Shown here piece after piece: positions 1-7,831 of a stretch of 22,223 nt of DNA. Under the pieces are notes generated by a model, which made no database searches, was not told the DNA's origin, and saw only the letters and a program-made list of their open reading frames with translations. Position 1 is the first letter of the stretch. Each line of letters opens with the position of its first letter. This DNA comes from CAYUNT01 sp964446285 (GTDB lineage Bacteria > Sumerlaeota > Sumerlaeia > SLMS01 > CAYUNT01). Location: contig CAYUNT010000060.1 in assembly GCA_964446285.1 (NCBI GenBank), positions 1 through 22,223 on the forward strand, written 5' to 3'. Made by a program: the position numbers and the translations under genes.

Positions 1-45
1 CTCCTTCAGAGCAAATTCAGGGAACAGAATTACGGGAAATTGGTA

Positions 46-3000
46 TTAGTAGAAAATCCAGGCGTCGGGCAAAAGAAGTCCCCGGAGAGAAACCGGAATT
101 CGGACAGGCGAATTGTCACAATTGGCGGCCTGGATTTCGATCATTCCGTCGTAGTCGCCGCGCGCCAGGCCAGCGAGGCTGATATCGACCAGAATTGCCG
201 CTGGCGGATTCATTGGCCCTTCTTGCGTTCCCGAGGGGGGCGACACTCTGAGCCAAGGCGTGGTTTCCGCATTGACTACACGGGCCTGGAAGAACATGGA
301 GCCGCCCGCTGTGTTGACGATGGACAGAGTAGTTTGCGTGGTTGTGGCAGGGGCGTCTGGCCAGTTCACGACGATTGAATCGGGAGTGGCGCTGATGTGA
401 TTGGGCGCGCGCACAGTAAGTGAAATGAGAACATGGCCGTCAGCGATTGCGCTTTGCGAATCCTTGAGCGCGATCCGCGCCGTATAGGAACCCGCCGCGA
501 GCGCTGATGTCTGGAACGAAACCGCAACAGTCTTTTTGTCCGCCAAACCCGTTGAAGAATCCGATGTCGGAGCCACGGTGAACCAGTTCACCCCGGAACC
601 TGCATCTTCTTTTGCAAGATTCCAGGTCAGCGTTCCCGTTCCGGCATTCCACAGTTGGAATCCCCAATCAGACGAATTGGCTCCCTGATACGACCAGGGC
701 GAAAGGACATCCATCGAGATTCCCCAGGCCGGGGAGGCGCTCGCTTCCACGTTCACATGCCAGTCGCTTCCGCTGTGGTTATCCCAGATCGTGGCTGTGG
801 CTTCCGGGCCATTGGCGAACACAAAATCCACGACAGCCGCCCCGGCCGGGACCTGGAATGTGTAGGTCCATACATTGGTTTCCGTGGACTGCATGATTTC
901 ATGAACTACATTTTTCCATCCGTCGTGGCCGCGGTGAATATAGACGGCCGATGCGCCTGCGAGCACGCGCCCGGCCGCCCGGTAAGTGATCGTCATGGTG
1001 GCGTTCGCGACTGGCGGCTTCGGGGTCCAGTCCACGGGTGGGGTGGCGCCCTCGACGGCGACATGCCAGGCGGCATTGGCGTTGTTGTCCCAGCGCGGGG
1101 TGGCGGCAGTGGGATTGTCCACAAAGACGAAATCCACCTGCCATGTAGTAGCCGGAACTGTAAAAGTGTGCGACCAGGTGTCTGTGGCGGTCTTCGTCAT
1201 TGCGATGTCGGTGATGCCTTGGGTCCATTCATTGTAGCCGCGGTGAATATACATGGTGGAGGAGCCGCCAAGGGTTCCGCGATCCGCGTGATAGATAATT
1301 GTCATTTCCTGATTGATAAATGGCGGCTTGGGCGACCATTCGACCACGGGCGGCGCGCCGGTGACTGACACATGCCAGTCGTTTCCGTTATTGTTGTCCC
1401 ACACATTGCCCGGAGTGCGGAAAACAAAATCCAGCGTGGAAGCAACTGTGGGAACAATGATTCCGATTGTGAAATATCCGTTTGCATTCTGGCTCATATC
1501 AAGGTCGTTGACGTTCTGCCAGTTATTGATTCCCGAGTGAAAAAATACCGAGTCGGCGCCTTGCAGCGGTCCGTCTTCGGGATAGTAGCGAATCGTAATG
1601 GCCTGCCCGGCCACAGGAGCCGCGGGCGTCCAGATTGCGCGGCCATTTGCGACCGAATCGCCGTTGCCGGGCGTGAATCGCCAGACATCTCCCTTGGTGA
1701 CTCCATAGGAATTCACGCTGTCCACGCGCCAGTAATAGGTCGTGAAGGAATTCAGTCCAGCCAGATCATATTCTGTGGATGTTTGATTGCCCTTGAACTC
1801 GGCCGATTGCGCTCCGGCGCTGGCCACGGCGGCCGCATCAGTGCCAACGAAGAGGTTGTAGGAGGCGGCGTCGCTGGCCCAGCGCCACGAAAGTTTGAGC
1901 GTGCGGTCTGTATTGAGCGCGCCGTTGGCGGGCGACCAGGGATACCAGGATTTCGCGGGCGGATAGCGGTCGGGATTTTTCGAGAGAATCACAATGGAAT
2001 ACGGCCCGGTGTTGACGTTCGCCCAGCCGCCCGAGACGGTGACGGCGCCGCCGTTGCCGCGATTGCCGCCGCCGAAAACCGAGGCATCGCTGTTGAGGAT
2101 TTCATACCAGGTTCCGTCCTCGCCGGCGCCGAAATATACGGGGACCGATTGCTCCGCGTTGCGCCAGTTGCTGACGGTCATAATCGTGTCGCCGCTTCCA
2201 TCCCAGCGTTTGAAAGCGACCATCTTGCGGTTGTGGTCGATCACGGGGATTTCGAGAGTGTTGCCATGCATGGCCGGGTGATTGCGCTTGATGCGGAAAA
2301 GAGCGCGAGAAAATTCCCAGAAATTGCGGTCGGATTCGAGCTGCGACCAATCGAGCGCGTGATCGGGATCGTCATCCCATTGGTTGATGGCATAAAACTC
2401 GTCGCCCATGAAAATCATCGGCGCGCCGGGCGAGGCAATCACAATGCCCTGGGCCAGTTTTGAGCGGGCTTTTGTAGCCCAGTCGAAGGGATTGCCAATG
2501 CGATTGGGAAGGCGGTAGTGGCCGTTTCGCTTATCTACCATGTCATGCGAAGAATGGTATTTAACCAATTGGTGATATTGCCCGCCCACATCCCATGTAT
2601 TGCCGATGGCGCGGGCAACTTCGTTCATGTCGCGGTCGTCGTCCCATGATTTCGTGACTTCGCTGACAAGGGGGCTGAGCGGGCACCATTGCGAAACAAA
2701 TCCCGCGCCGCCTTCACCCGTGTTTTTAGTGATCCAGGTGTTGCTCGCGATGTCTTCGGCGATTGTGACAACGCGACCGCCCTTGTAACCGCGAATTGTG
2801 TTGTTCAGATATTGCAGCCACGACCAGCCATTCGGATCATCCGAGCCGTTCCAGTCGTAGCCGTCCGCGGCGTCCTTGCGGATCGTGACGGTCGAATCCA
2901 CGCGCAGACCGTCGCAGTGATAATCCTCGATGAAGAGGCGAGCCGCCTCGACCAGGCGCAGGCGCACAAAGCCCGAACCCCAGTTTGGCTCGGTATCGCC

Positions 3001-4029
3001 CCAAGGGGTTTTGCCGCGCCAGTCGGTGTAGAACCAGGTGCCGTTGCCGCCAATCGACCCCTGCACGTTGCCATCGAAATCCCAGTAGGAGGCGATGTCG
3101 CTCGGGCCGAGGTGGTTATAGACGACGTCCACGATCACGGCGATGCCGCGTTTGTGGCATTCATCGACCATGTATTGGAAATCGCTGGGCGTGCCGTAAC
3201 TCGATTCGAGAGCGAACCAGTTGGCGGGATTGTAGCCCCAGGATGTGTCGCCGGGGAACTCATTGAGCGGCATGAAGCAGATGGCGTTGATGCCCAGCTG
3301 CTGGAGGTAATCGAGTTTTTTCTCAACGAGCGTGCGGAAGAGCTTGCCATAAGCATAGGGAACGCCGTCGTTGCGGAACATAAAGGTTTTCAGGTGCATC
3401 TGGTAGATGACCATTTGCGTGAGGGCGGGAACATGCGCGCCTGACTGCCAGTTGGATTCGTTGGCACTCCATTGGTAATTGCCGAGGTTCTCGATGATGC
3501 TGGCGGCCGTGTCGCTCGAGTTTTCCATGCGGAGCGACACGGGATCGTTTCGCAACCAGGCCGGGTTTCCATTCACCACGTATTTATAATTCTGATAAGG
3601 AACCGCATTTGTGACCGTGGCCTCCCACACGTCGCCCGATTTGTGCATGGCGATGGGAGTGGTTAAGTTCCAAGAGTTGAAGTCACCGGCCAGCGCAACT
3701 GCCGTGGCGTTTGGGGCATAGATGCGGAAGAGCACGCCCTTGCCTTCGCCGAGGTAAATGGCCCCATGAGTGGGCGCGAGGGCCGAGAGGCGCGCAGGCC
3801 CCGCCACAAGCAGCGCAATCGACAATAGCGCTAAAACGATGACACGAGCAAGAGATTCGAGGCGACAGGGGGCAATCGCGCGCCCCAAGAGGCCAACGTT
3901 CTCCGCCTTGCCGCATGAACAAATTCGCAGAAAATGTGCTGACCGTCTCATCATGGGAGGTTCCGTTGCGAAGGATGCGGAGATTCCGCACGATCCCGGA
4001 ATTTCCGCCAAAGGCCAAATGTGTATCAC
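46..4029 (-). CDS. Secreted multidomain GH13 alpha-glucan enzyme (alpha-amylase / branching-enzyme-like) with CBM48, three CBM25-like and two BACON-like domains
   Basis: A 1327-residue exported enzyme predicted to cut or rearrange alpha-1,4/1,6-glucans outside the cytoplasm. The N-terminus has a hydrophobic signal segment (about residues 60-85, ending LSALA). A CBM48-like domain follows (about 88-185, with AGDFNSW), then a GH13 barrel (about 200-680). All four GH13 motifs are visible: DVVYNH (301-306), GLRVD (374-378), IAED (423-426) and SSHD (493-496). The catalytic set is therefore Asp378, Glu425 and Asp496. Next come an Fn3-like domain (about 694-786) and three CBM25-like modules (about 797-888, 896-990, 999-1093), each ending in a WDNN..WH-type motif. 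Two BACON-like beta-sandwiches (about 1103-1207, 1210-1315) precede a short aromatic tail, DAWIFY. The listed start is GTG; ATG at 3954 (residue 26) is a real alternative, and neither has a strong ribosome site. It lies 106 bases behind the GH57 gene on the same strand, so co-transcription is likely. The exact specificity (amylase, pullulanase or branching) cannot be settled by eye. Confidence 0.9.
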   Translation of the reverse strand: MIHIWPLAEIPGSCGISASFATEPPMMRRSAHFLRICSCGKAENVGLLGRAIAPCRLESLARVIVLALLSIALLVAGPARLSALAPTHGAIYLGEGKGVLFRIYAPNATAVALAGDFNSWNLTTPIAMHKSGDVWEATVTNAVPYQNYKYVVNGNPAWLRNDPVSLRMENSSDTAASIIENLGNYQWSANESNWQSGAHVPALTQMVIYQMHLKTFMFRNDGVPYAYGKLFRTLVEKKLDYLQQLGINAICFMPLNEFPGDTSWGYNPANWFALESSYGTPSDFQYMVDECHKRGIAVIVDVVYNHLGPSDIASYWDFDGNVQGSIGGNGTWFYTDWRGKTPWGDTEPNWGSGFVRLRLVEAARLFIEDYHCDGLRVDSTVTIRKDAADGYDWNGSDDPNGWSWLQYLNNTIRGYKGGRVVTIAEDIASNTWITKNTGEGGAGFVSQWCPLSPLVSEVTKSWDDDRDMNEVARAIGNTWDVGGQYHQLVKYHSSHDMVDKRNGHYRLPNRIGNPFDWATKARSKLAQGIVIASPGAPMIFMGDEFYAINQWDDDPDHALDWSQLESDRNFWEFSRALFRIKRNHPAMHGNTLEIPVIDHNRKMVAFKRWDGSGDTIMTVSNWRNAEQSVPVYFGAGEDGTWYEILNSDASVFGGGNRGNGGAVTVSGGWANVNTGPYSIVILSKNPDRYPPAKSWYPWSPANGALNTDRTLKLSWRWASDAASYNLFVGTDAAAVASAGAQSAEFKGNQTSTEYDLAGLNSFTTYYWRVDSVNSYGVTKGDVWRFTPGNGDSVANGRAIWTPAAPVAGQAITIRYYPEDGPLQGADSVFFHSGINNWQNVNDLDMSQNANGYFTIGIIVPTVASTLDFVFRTPGNVWDNNNGNDWHVSVTGAPPVVEWSPKPPFINQEMTIIYHADRGTLGGSSTMYIHRGYNEWTQGITDIAMTKTATDTWSHTFTVPATTWQVDFVFVDNPTAATPRWDNNANAAWHVAVEGATPPVDWTPKPPVANATMTITYRAAGRVLAGASAVYIHRGHDGWKNVVHEIMQSTETNVWTYTFQVPAGAAVVDFVFANGPEATATIWDNHSGSDWHVNVEASASPAWGISMDVLSPWSYQGANSSDWGFQLWNAGTGTLTWNLAKEDAGSGVNWFTVAPTSDSSTGLADKKTVAVSFQTSALAAGSYTARIALKDSQSAIADGHVLISLTVRAPNHISATPDSIVVNWPDAPATTTQTTLSIVNTAGGSMFFQARVVNAETTPWLRVSPPSGTQEGPMNPPAAILVDISLAGLARGDYDGMIEIQAANCDNSPVRIPVSLRGLLLPDAWIFY

Positions 4030-4135
4030 TTGTGGGTTCTTCCATGCAACCAGATGTCAATCCGCTGCCAAATCCGCTGAAGGTCCTGAATCTTGATTCG
4101 CCTGCGAGCGAAGAAGCGGAGGACTCGTTCAACCC

Positions 4136-7100
4136 TTACCAGAGAATCCAACCCGCGAAATCAATCACGGGCGTGGGGACGGGAGTGGGGCTGGGAGATG
4201 GAGTGGAGGAAGAAGTGGGCGAAGGAGATGGATTGGGAGAAGGCGTGGATGAGGGAGTTGGTGATGGGCTTGGAGATATGCTGGAACTCGGCGAAGGAGT
4301 GAGGGAAGGAGTTGGGGTGGCAGAAGGAGTCGGAGTTCCTGAGCAGGGGGAATAACCAGTAATCACCAGTTGGAATTCGTTCGGGTCAATGTTGGCGTCG
4401 CCGTTGATGCTTGCAGGCGCCTGGCCGGCGAGCGCGCCCGCGTCGGCGGTTTGATATAGGGCAAGCGCGACGTAAGTTTGCGCGCCACCTGCGAGGTCTT
4501 TGCGGATCGCGCCTTCGAGCACCGCGCCCGAGCGCGCTTTCTGATACTTTGCGGTGTCGTCGGCGAGCGCCACCTGAGAAGCGCTGAACCACGAGGCATA
4601 TTGATTGTCGATTTCGCGCGCGAGGAAGTAATCCCACCGGCCCACTTTTCCGGCTTTGGCCCAGGGCGAATTCACAAGCGTGGAGGGATCGGACGAAACA
4701 AGAAGAAACGCATCGTTTGCGGCGGCGTTTGTGGCCACGTAAAGCCAGCCATTGCGCTCTGCGAGGAAGAAGCCGCTGCCTCCGATCCCTCCGACCTCGC
4801 ACGCTTCGGCGTCGATTACGCCATCCATCGCAAACGGATTGCTCAGCGAAGGCGTAGGCGAGGGCGAGGCGGTCGGCGACGGGCCTTCTGTGGGCGAGGG
4901 GCCGGGCGTCACGGTCGGGCCGATGGTGGGCGACGGACTGGGTGTCGGCGTCGGCTCGCTGGAAGATTTCGTGGTGAAATGCCAGTCCGCGCCATTGTTA
5001 TTATCCCAGATGTTCGGAACACCATCGTTGAAGACCATGTCAAGTTGCGTGGCGTCGGCATCGACGGTGAACGTGTATGTCCATTTGGTTCCATCGCCGC
5101 GTGTCATGGCCGCGTCGGGCGAATAGATCGTGGACCAATTGTTTTTGCCAAGGTGGATGCTCACGGCCGAGGCGGAGGCAAGCGGCCCCCCCGAGGCGTC
5201 GTAGGTGAGCGTGGCCTGGAATCCGCGCACGGGCGGATTGGGCGAAACCGTCACGCGGTCGGAGGTGGCGCCTTGCCCATCGCCGACATACACATGCTGA
5301 ATCGCCGTGCGCGCGGTGTTGCCTTTGGCGTCCGTGGCTTCGATGTAATAATCGACCAGGACGCTCCGCAGCCCGGTCACCTGCACGCTGAAATGATCGG
5401 AAATATAAGCCGGCATCTCGAAAAAATTGATTTCGCCTTTGTTGTAGATATTGCCCGCCGGGAATGCGCGGCGATTCATGGCAAGCGACTGCCACTCGCC
5501 TACTTCCGAGCCGCCCGCGTAGGTTTCGTTTTGGTTGGACGCGAGCGGATTTACGCCGTCGTTGTCGATGCGGTATTTCAACGTGGCCGCCACGGGTCCA
5601 GACACGTCGTAAGCAAAGGTCCAGACCCAGAAATCGCCGTTGCTGATATATTGTTTGTAGCCGTATTGACAGCCGAAGTTCGTGCTGCCGGGATTGTAGG
5701 GATGGCGCTGCGGAATCCAGACAGTGGGCGGCGTGAGGTCGTTCGGCGTCGAGCCAATCACGGCGTCGGCGTGTTCGACCGCTTCGTTGCAACCGATGGT
5801 GGCTTTCACTTCCATATCGAGCGCCGCGCCGTAATAGACATTTCCCGAGTCGAGCGAGCCGAGGAAGTAGTGCCAGGCGCGATCGACATCATGCGTCGAG
5901 GAGTCCGGATGAAGGATTTTCGTGAAATCCGGCTGGCGTCCGCTAATCTGTTGCGCCGTGAGCACGCGATTGAGCGCGGCGGTGAATATGGCGTAGTCAC
6001 GCGGTTTTTCGTGCCAGCCGTTTGCCGGGTCGATTTGGCCGGACGAGGTGAGCAGCGGGTAATTCCAATTAATGAATATGGGCGAGCCGAAATCCGAATC
6101 GGCATTCACCCACGAGCCGTCCTCGACATGAATGAGGCTGCTCGCCGCGGGCGGAAATTCGAGCAGGTATTGCTCGACCGTAACCGCCTCGCCGCCGCGA
6201 TTTTTCACGTCGTTGGCCAGATTCGGCACGGCCTCCATGTAATACGAGTAGCCGCCACCCCAGGCGTTGTCGCCATCGTGCGCGAGAACCACGAGCGATG
6301 GGTGCGCTGCGTTGTTGTGCGCGCCCAGTTCCGTCATAAAATCCGCGCCAATGGCCGAATAGCCGTCTTTCCATCCGAGGGCCTGATCCGCAGGCACCGC
6401 AATGATTTTCTGTTCCTCGCCCGTGTTCGGATCGACGTATTTCACGTAAGCGGGCTGGTAGGAAAGCGGATTGGCCGCGACGGGCGAGCAGCCGCGGTCA
6501 ATGCTTGTGCGGATAAACGACTCGCCGTTGGGATTGAGTTGGTCGGCGCGGTTGGGCGGATCGCAGTTGATGCCGCCGCTGCCATACTGGATGGGGAAGT
6601 CCGGGCAGGCGCGCGCAATGTGCTCGCTCGACACAATCGCCCACTCGATCCCCATCCGCTTGAGTTCGGGGATGAGGCGCGTCGAGAAGGCCATTTCCGT
6701 CGGGAACAGTCCGCGCGACACCGCCGCCGAACCGAATTCCTCGCGCACTTTTTCCTGCATCAATTTCAATTCCATATACACCGTCTCGGGATTATGAAGC
6801 GGCAGAAGCGCGTGATGGAACGAGAAGTTAGTGATGTCCAGGCGCGGTTTTCCGCCCGTTGTCGTCCAGCCGTGCGCCTCGGCGAGAGTCGATTTCCATG
6901 AAGAAGTGTAATTAAGCTGCCCCGCCTGGCCCAGGCTGTTGACGTTTTCCATGAGCGCGCCGGAGTAAGTGATTTGCGCGCCGGAATTCAGATGCGAGCC
7001 AATGGACGCCAGCGTGTTGCGCACACGCCATTGATATGCGGCTACGCGGTCGTCGTTGCCGAAAATACCGCGCAGATCGTTTTCCGGATGCGCCCGTCCG

Positions 7101-7309
7101 CCATCCTTGGCCTGAATTGAGTCCCAGGCGTATTCATAGCGATCCACTCCGCCCGTCCACTGATCGTTCCAGTAGATCGGCTGATGCATGTGCCAGTGCC
7201 ATGTCACTTTCGGGTTGGTGTTTTGCGCCCAAACCCAAGGTGCCAGCAGCATAATACTCGCAAGGATGGAGGTAAGGCGCACATAATTTTTTAGGTTTCG
7301 CCTGCTCAT
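4136..7309 (-). CDS. Secreted GH57 alpha-glucan hydrolase/transferase with CBM25-like module and two Pro-Ser-Thr linkers
   Basis: A 1057-residue exported GH57-family enzyme (amylopullulanase, alpha-amylase or glucanotransferase type). The signal peptide covers residues 1-28 (basic start, hydrophobic core, VWA cleavage site). The GH57 first motif HWHMHQP lies at 38-44. The nucleophile motif LFPTEMAF (201-208) puts Glu205 in the catalytic place. HDGDNAWGG (344-352) supplies the acid/base, Asp345 or Asp347. The barrel and its helical part extend to about 520. A CBM25-like module follows at about 684-780, with WDNNNGADWH. Then come a Pro/Ser/Thr linker (785-823), a 160-residue domain (826-988) that I recognise only as a possible CBM9/DOMON-like secreted module, a second linker (989-1047) and the tail VIDFAGWILW. 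GH57 enzymes are often cytoplasmic, so the export signal plus starch-binding module marks this as an extracellular starch degrader. It is the first gene of a probable two-gene unit with the GH13 enzyme. A candidate promoter lies at 7363-7391. Confidence 0.92.
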   Translation of the reverse strand: MSRRNLKNYVRLTSILASIMLLAPWVWAQNTNPKVTWHWHMHQPIYWNDQWTGGVDRYEYAWDSIQAKDGGRAHPENDLRGIFGNDDRVAAYQWRVRNTLASIGSHLNSGAQITYSGALMENVNSLGQAGQLNYTSSWKSTLAEAHGWTTTGGKPRLDITNFSFHHALLPLHNPETVYMELKLMQEKVREEFGSAAVSRGLFPTEMAFSTRLIPELKRMGIEWAIVSSEHIARACPDFPIQYGSGGINCDPPNRADQLNPNGESFIRTSIDRGCSPVAANPLSYQPAYVKYVDPNTGEEQKIIAVPADQALGWKDGYSAIGADFMTELGAHNNAAHPSLVVLAHDGDNAWGGGYSYYMEAVPNLANDVKNRGGEAVTVEQYLLEFPPAASSLIHVEDGSWVNADSDFGSPIFINWNYPLLTSSGQIDPANGWHEKPRDYAIFTAALNRVLTAQQISGRQPDFTKILHPDSSTHDVDRAWHYFLGSLDSGNVYYGAALDMEVKATIGCNEAVEHADAVIGSTPNDLTPPTVWIPQRHPYNPGSTNFGCQYGYKQYISNGDFWVWTFAYDVSGPVAATLKYRIDNDGVNPLASNQNETYAGGSEVGEWQSLAMNRRAFPAGNIYNKGEINFFEMPAYISDHFSVQVTGLRSVLVDYYIEATDAKGNTARTAIQHVYVGDGQGATSDRVTVSPNPPVRGFQATLTYDASGGPLASASAVSIHLGKNNWSTIYSPDAAMTRGDGTKWTYTFTVDADATQLDMVFNDGVPNIWDNNNGADWHFTTKSSSEPTPTPSPSPTIGPTVTPGPSPTEGPSPTASPSPTPSLSNPFAMDGVIDAEACEVGGIGGSGFFLAERNGWLYVATNAAANDAFLLVSSDPSTLVNSPWAKAGKVGRWDYFLAREIDNQYASWFSASQVALADDTAKYQKARSGAVLEGAIRKDLAGGAQTYVALALYQTADAGALAGQAPASINGDANIDPNEFQLVITGYSPCSGTPTPSATPTPSLTPSPSSSISPSPSPTPSSTPSPNPSPSPTSSSTPSPSPTPVPTPVIDFAGWILW
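4169..4342 (-). repeat. Low-complexity Pro/Ser/Thr linker repeat (GH57 C-terminal linker)
   Basis: About 59 codons of degenerate 6-bp-type repeat (purine-rich GGAGTGGGC-like words on the plus strand) encode alternating Pro with Ser or Thr at residues 989-1047. It joins the 826-988 domain to the terminal ten residues. Such linkers are common in secreted multidomain polysaccharidases. The DNA is prone to slippage and to misassembly. Confidence 0.85.
4841..4962 (-). repeat. Low-complexity Pro/Ser/Thr linker repeat (GH57 internal linker)
   Basis: This degenerate repeat encodes residues of about 785-823, a run of Pro alternating with Ser, Thr and some Gly or Glu. It separates the CBM25-like module from the next domain of the GH57 enzyme. 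Confidence 0.8.
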
Positions 7310-7362
7310 ATTTCAATCCCACATGTCAAAGAAAAATGGCCCGGAATAATCCCGGACATCAT

Positions 7363-7391
7363 TCTATATGCAAATCTCTCCGCCATTCCAA
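7363..7391 (-). promoter_or_regulatory. Candidate sigma-70-type promoter for the GH57-GH13 pair
   Basis: Read on the minus strand, TTGGAA (7391-7386) is followed by a 17-base spacer and TATAGA (7368-7363). Each hexamer matches the consensus at four of six positions. The site lies about 55 bases upstream of the GH57 start codon, a sensible distance for a leader. No operator-like dyad is evident. This is motif matching only. Confidence 0.35.
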
Positions 7392-7545
7392 GCCCGAATC
7401 TCTTTTTGGCGACCTCGTGCATTTGACTCTTGGCATTAAGAAAAAGGCAGGTCTTGACACGCGCCTTCGTTTTCAAGCAAAGAGGAGAACTGTTCGGGCG
7501 GTGAAGGCAACAAAGGCCTGGAGGCCTGCCGCTCGAAAGCGAAGT

Positions 7546-7621
<76 letters not shown>

Positions 7622-7672
7622 TGAATTTTAAGCCGTAATCAAAAACATTTCACCACCAAGACACAAAGGCAC

Positions 7673-7775
7673 CAGGAACTGTTCAAAGTGCAGGAAAAAT
7701 CTTGGGCGAGACGCCCAAGCCACCGGAATCATAGGCAAAATGCCCATGTCACCAATAACTTTGAACAGTCCCTGT
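7673..7775. mobile_element. MITE-like 103-bp insert with 17-bp terminal inverted repeats
   Basis: The ends CAGGAACTGTTCAAAGT (7673-7689) and ACTTTGAACAGTCCCTG (7758-7774) are inverted copies with one mismatch. A 9-base direct repeat, CAAAGGCAC, flanks the unit at 7664-7672 and 7776-7784, as a target duplication would. Inside are two ~30-base hairpin units related to those at 13958-14050. There is no coding capacity, so any movement would need a transposase in trans. Because the host palindrome is itself repetitive, the direct repeat could be inherent to it rather than a true duplication. Confidence 0.55.
7698..7757. repeat. Two tandem ~30-bp hairpin units (TTGGGC-GAGAC-GCCCAA family)
   Basis: The first unit (7698-7728) contains the 7-bp stem CTTGGGC/GCCCAAG around GAGAC, then CCACCGG. 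The second (7729-7757) is a decayed copy with GGCA/TGCC. The first unit matches 13958-13988 at all but two positions, and those two changes keep the stem paired. Confidence 0.7.
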
Positions 7776-7831
7776 CAAAGGCACAAGGATACAAAGAAAT
7801 CGCTTCCCTTTGTGTCTTGGCGCCTTTGTGG

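Larger units (their letters stand above)
7651..7831. repeat. Short-period palindromic repeat (CACAAAG family), interrupted
   Basis: The left arm (7651-7672, CACCACCAAGACACAAAGGC) is complementary to the right arm around 7808-7831 (CCTTTGTGTCTTGGCGCC...). Both arms repeat words such as ACAAAGG at roughly 9-base intervals. The palindrome fills the space between tRNA-Phe and the 3' end of the convergently oriented lipoprotein gene, and it is split by the 7673-7775 insert. The role is unknown; it could act as a structured 3' end on either strand. Confidence 0.7.

Noticed and set aside
1372..2463. A 363-codon open frame on the plus strand, antisense to the GH13 gene.
   Set aside because: It lies wholly opposite the GH13 catalytic region and shows no recognisable protein features.
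4478..6901. An 807-codon open frame on the plus strand, antisense to the GH57 gene.
   Set aside because: It is a by-product of codon bias in the GH57 gene. Its translation is Arg/Val/Ala/Gly-rich without domains, and the opposite strand has clear family motifs.
7454..7482. TTGACA upstream of tRNA-Phe as a promoter.
   Set aside because: No TATAAT-like hexamer lies 16-18 bases downstream (only GCAAAG/CAAAGA), so it was not listed.
7514..7527. AGGCCTGGAGGCCT inverted repeat just upstream of tRNA-Phe.
   Set aside because: The arm AGGCCT is itself palindromic and the loop would be two bases. It is likely chance.
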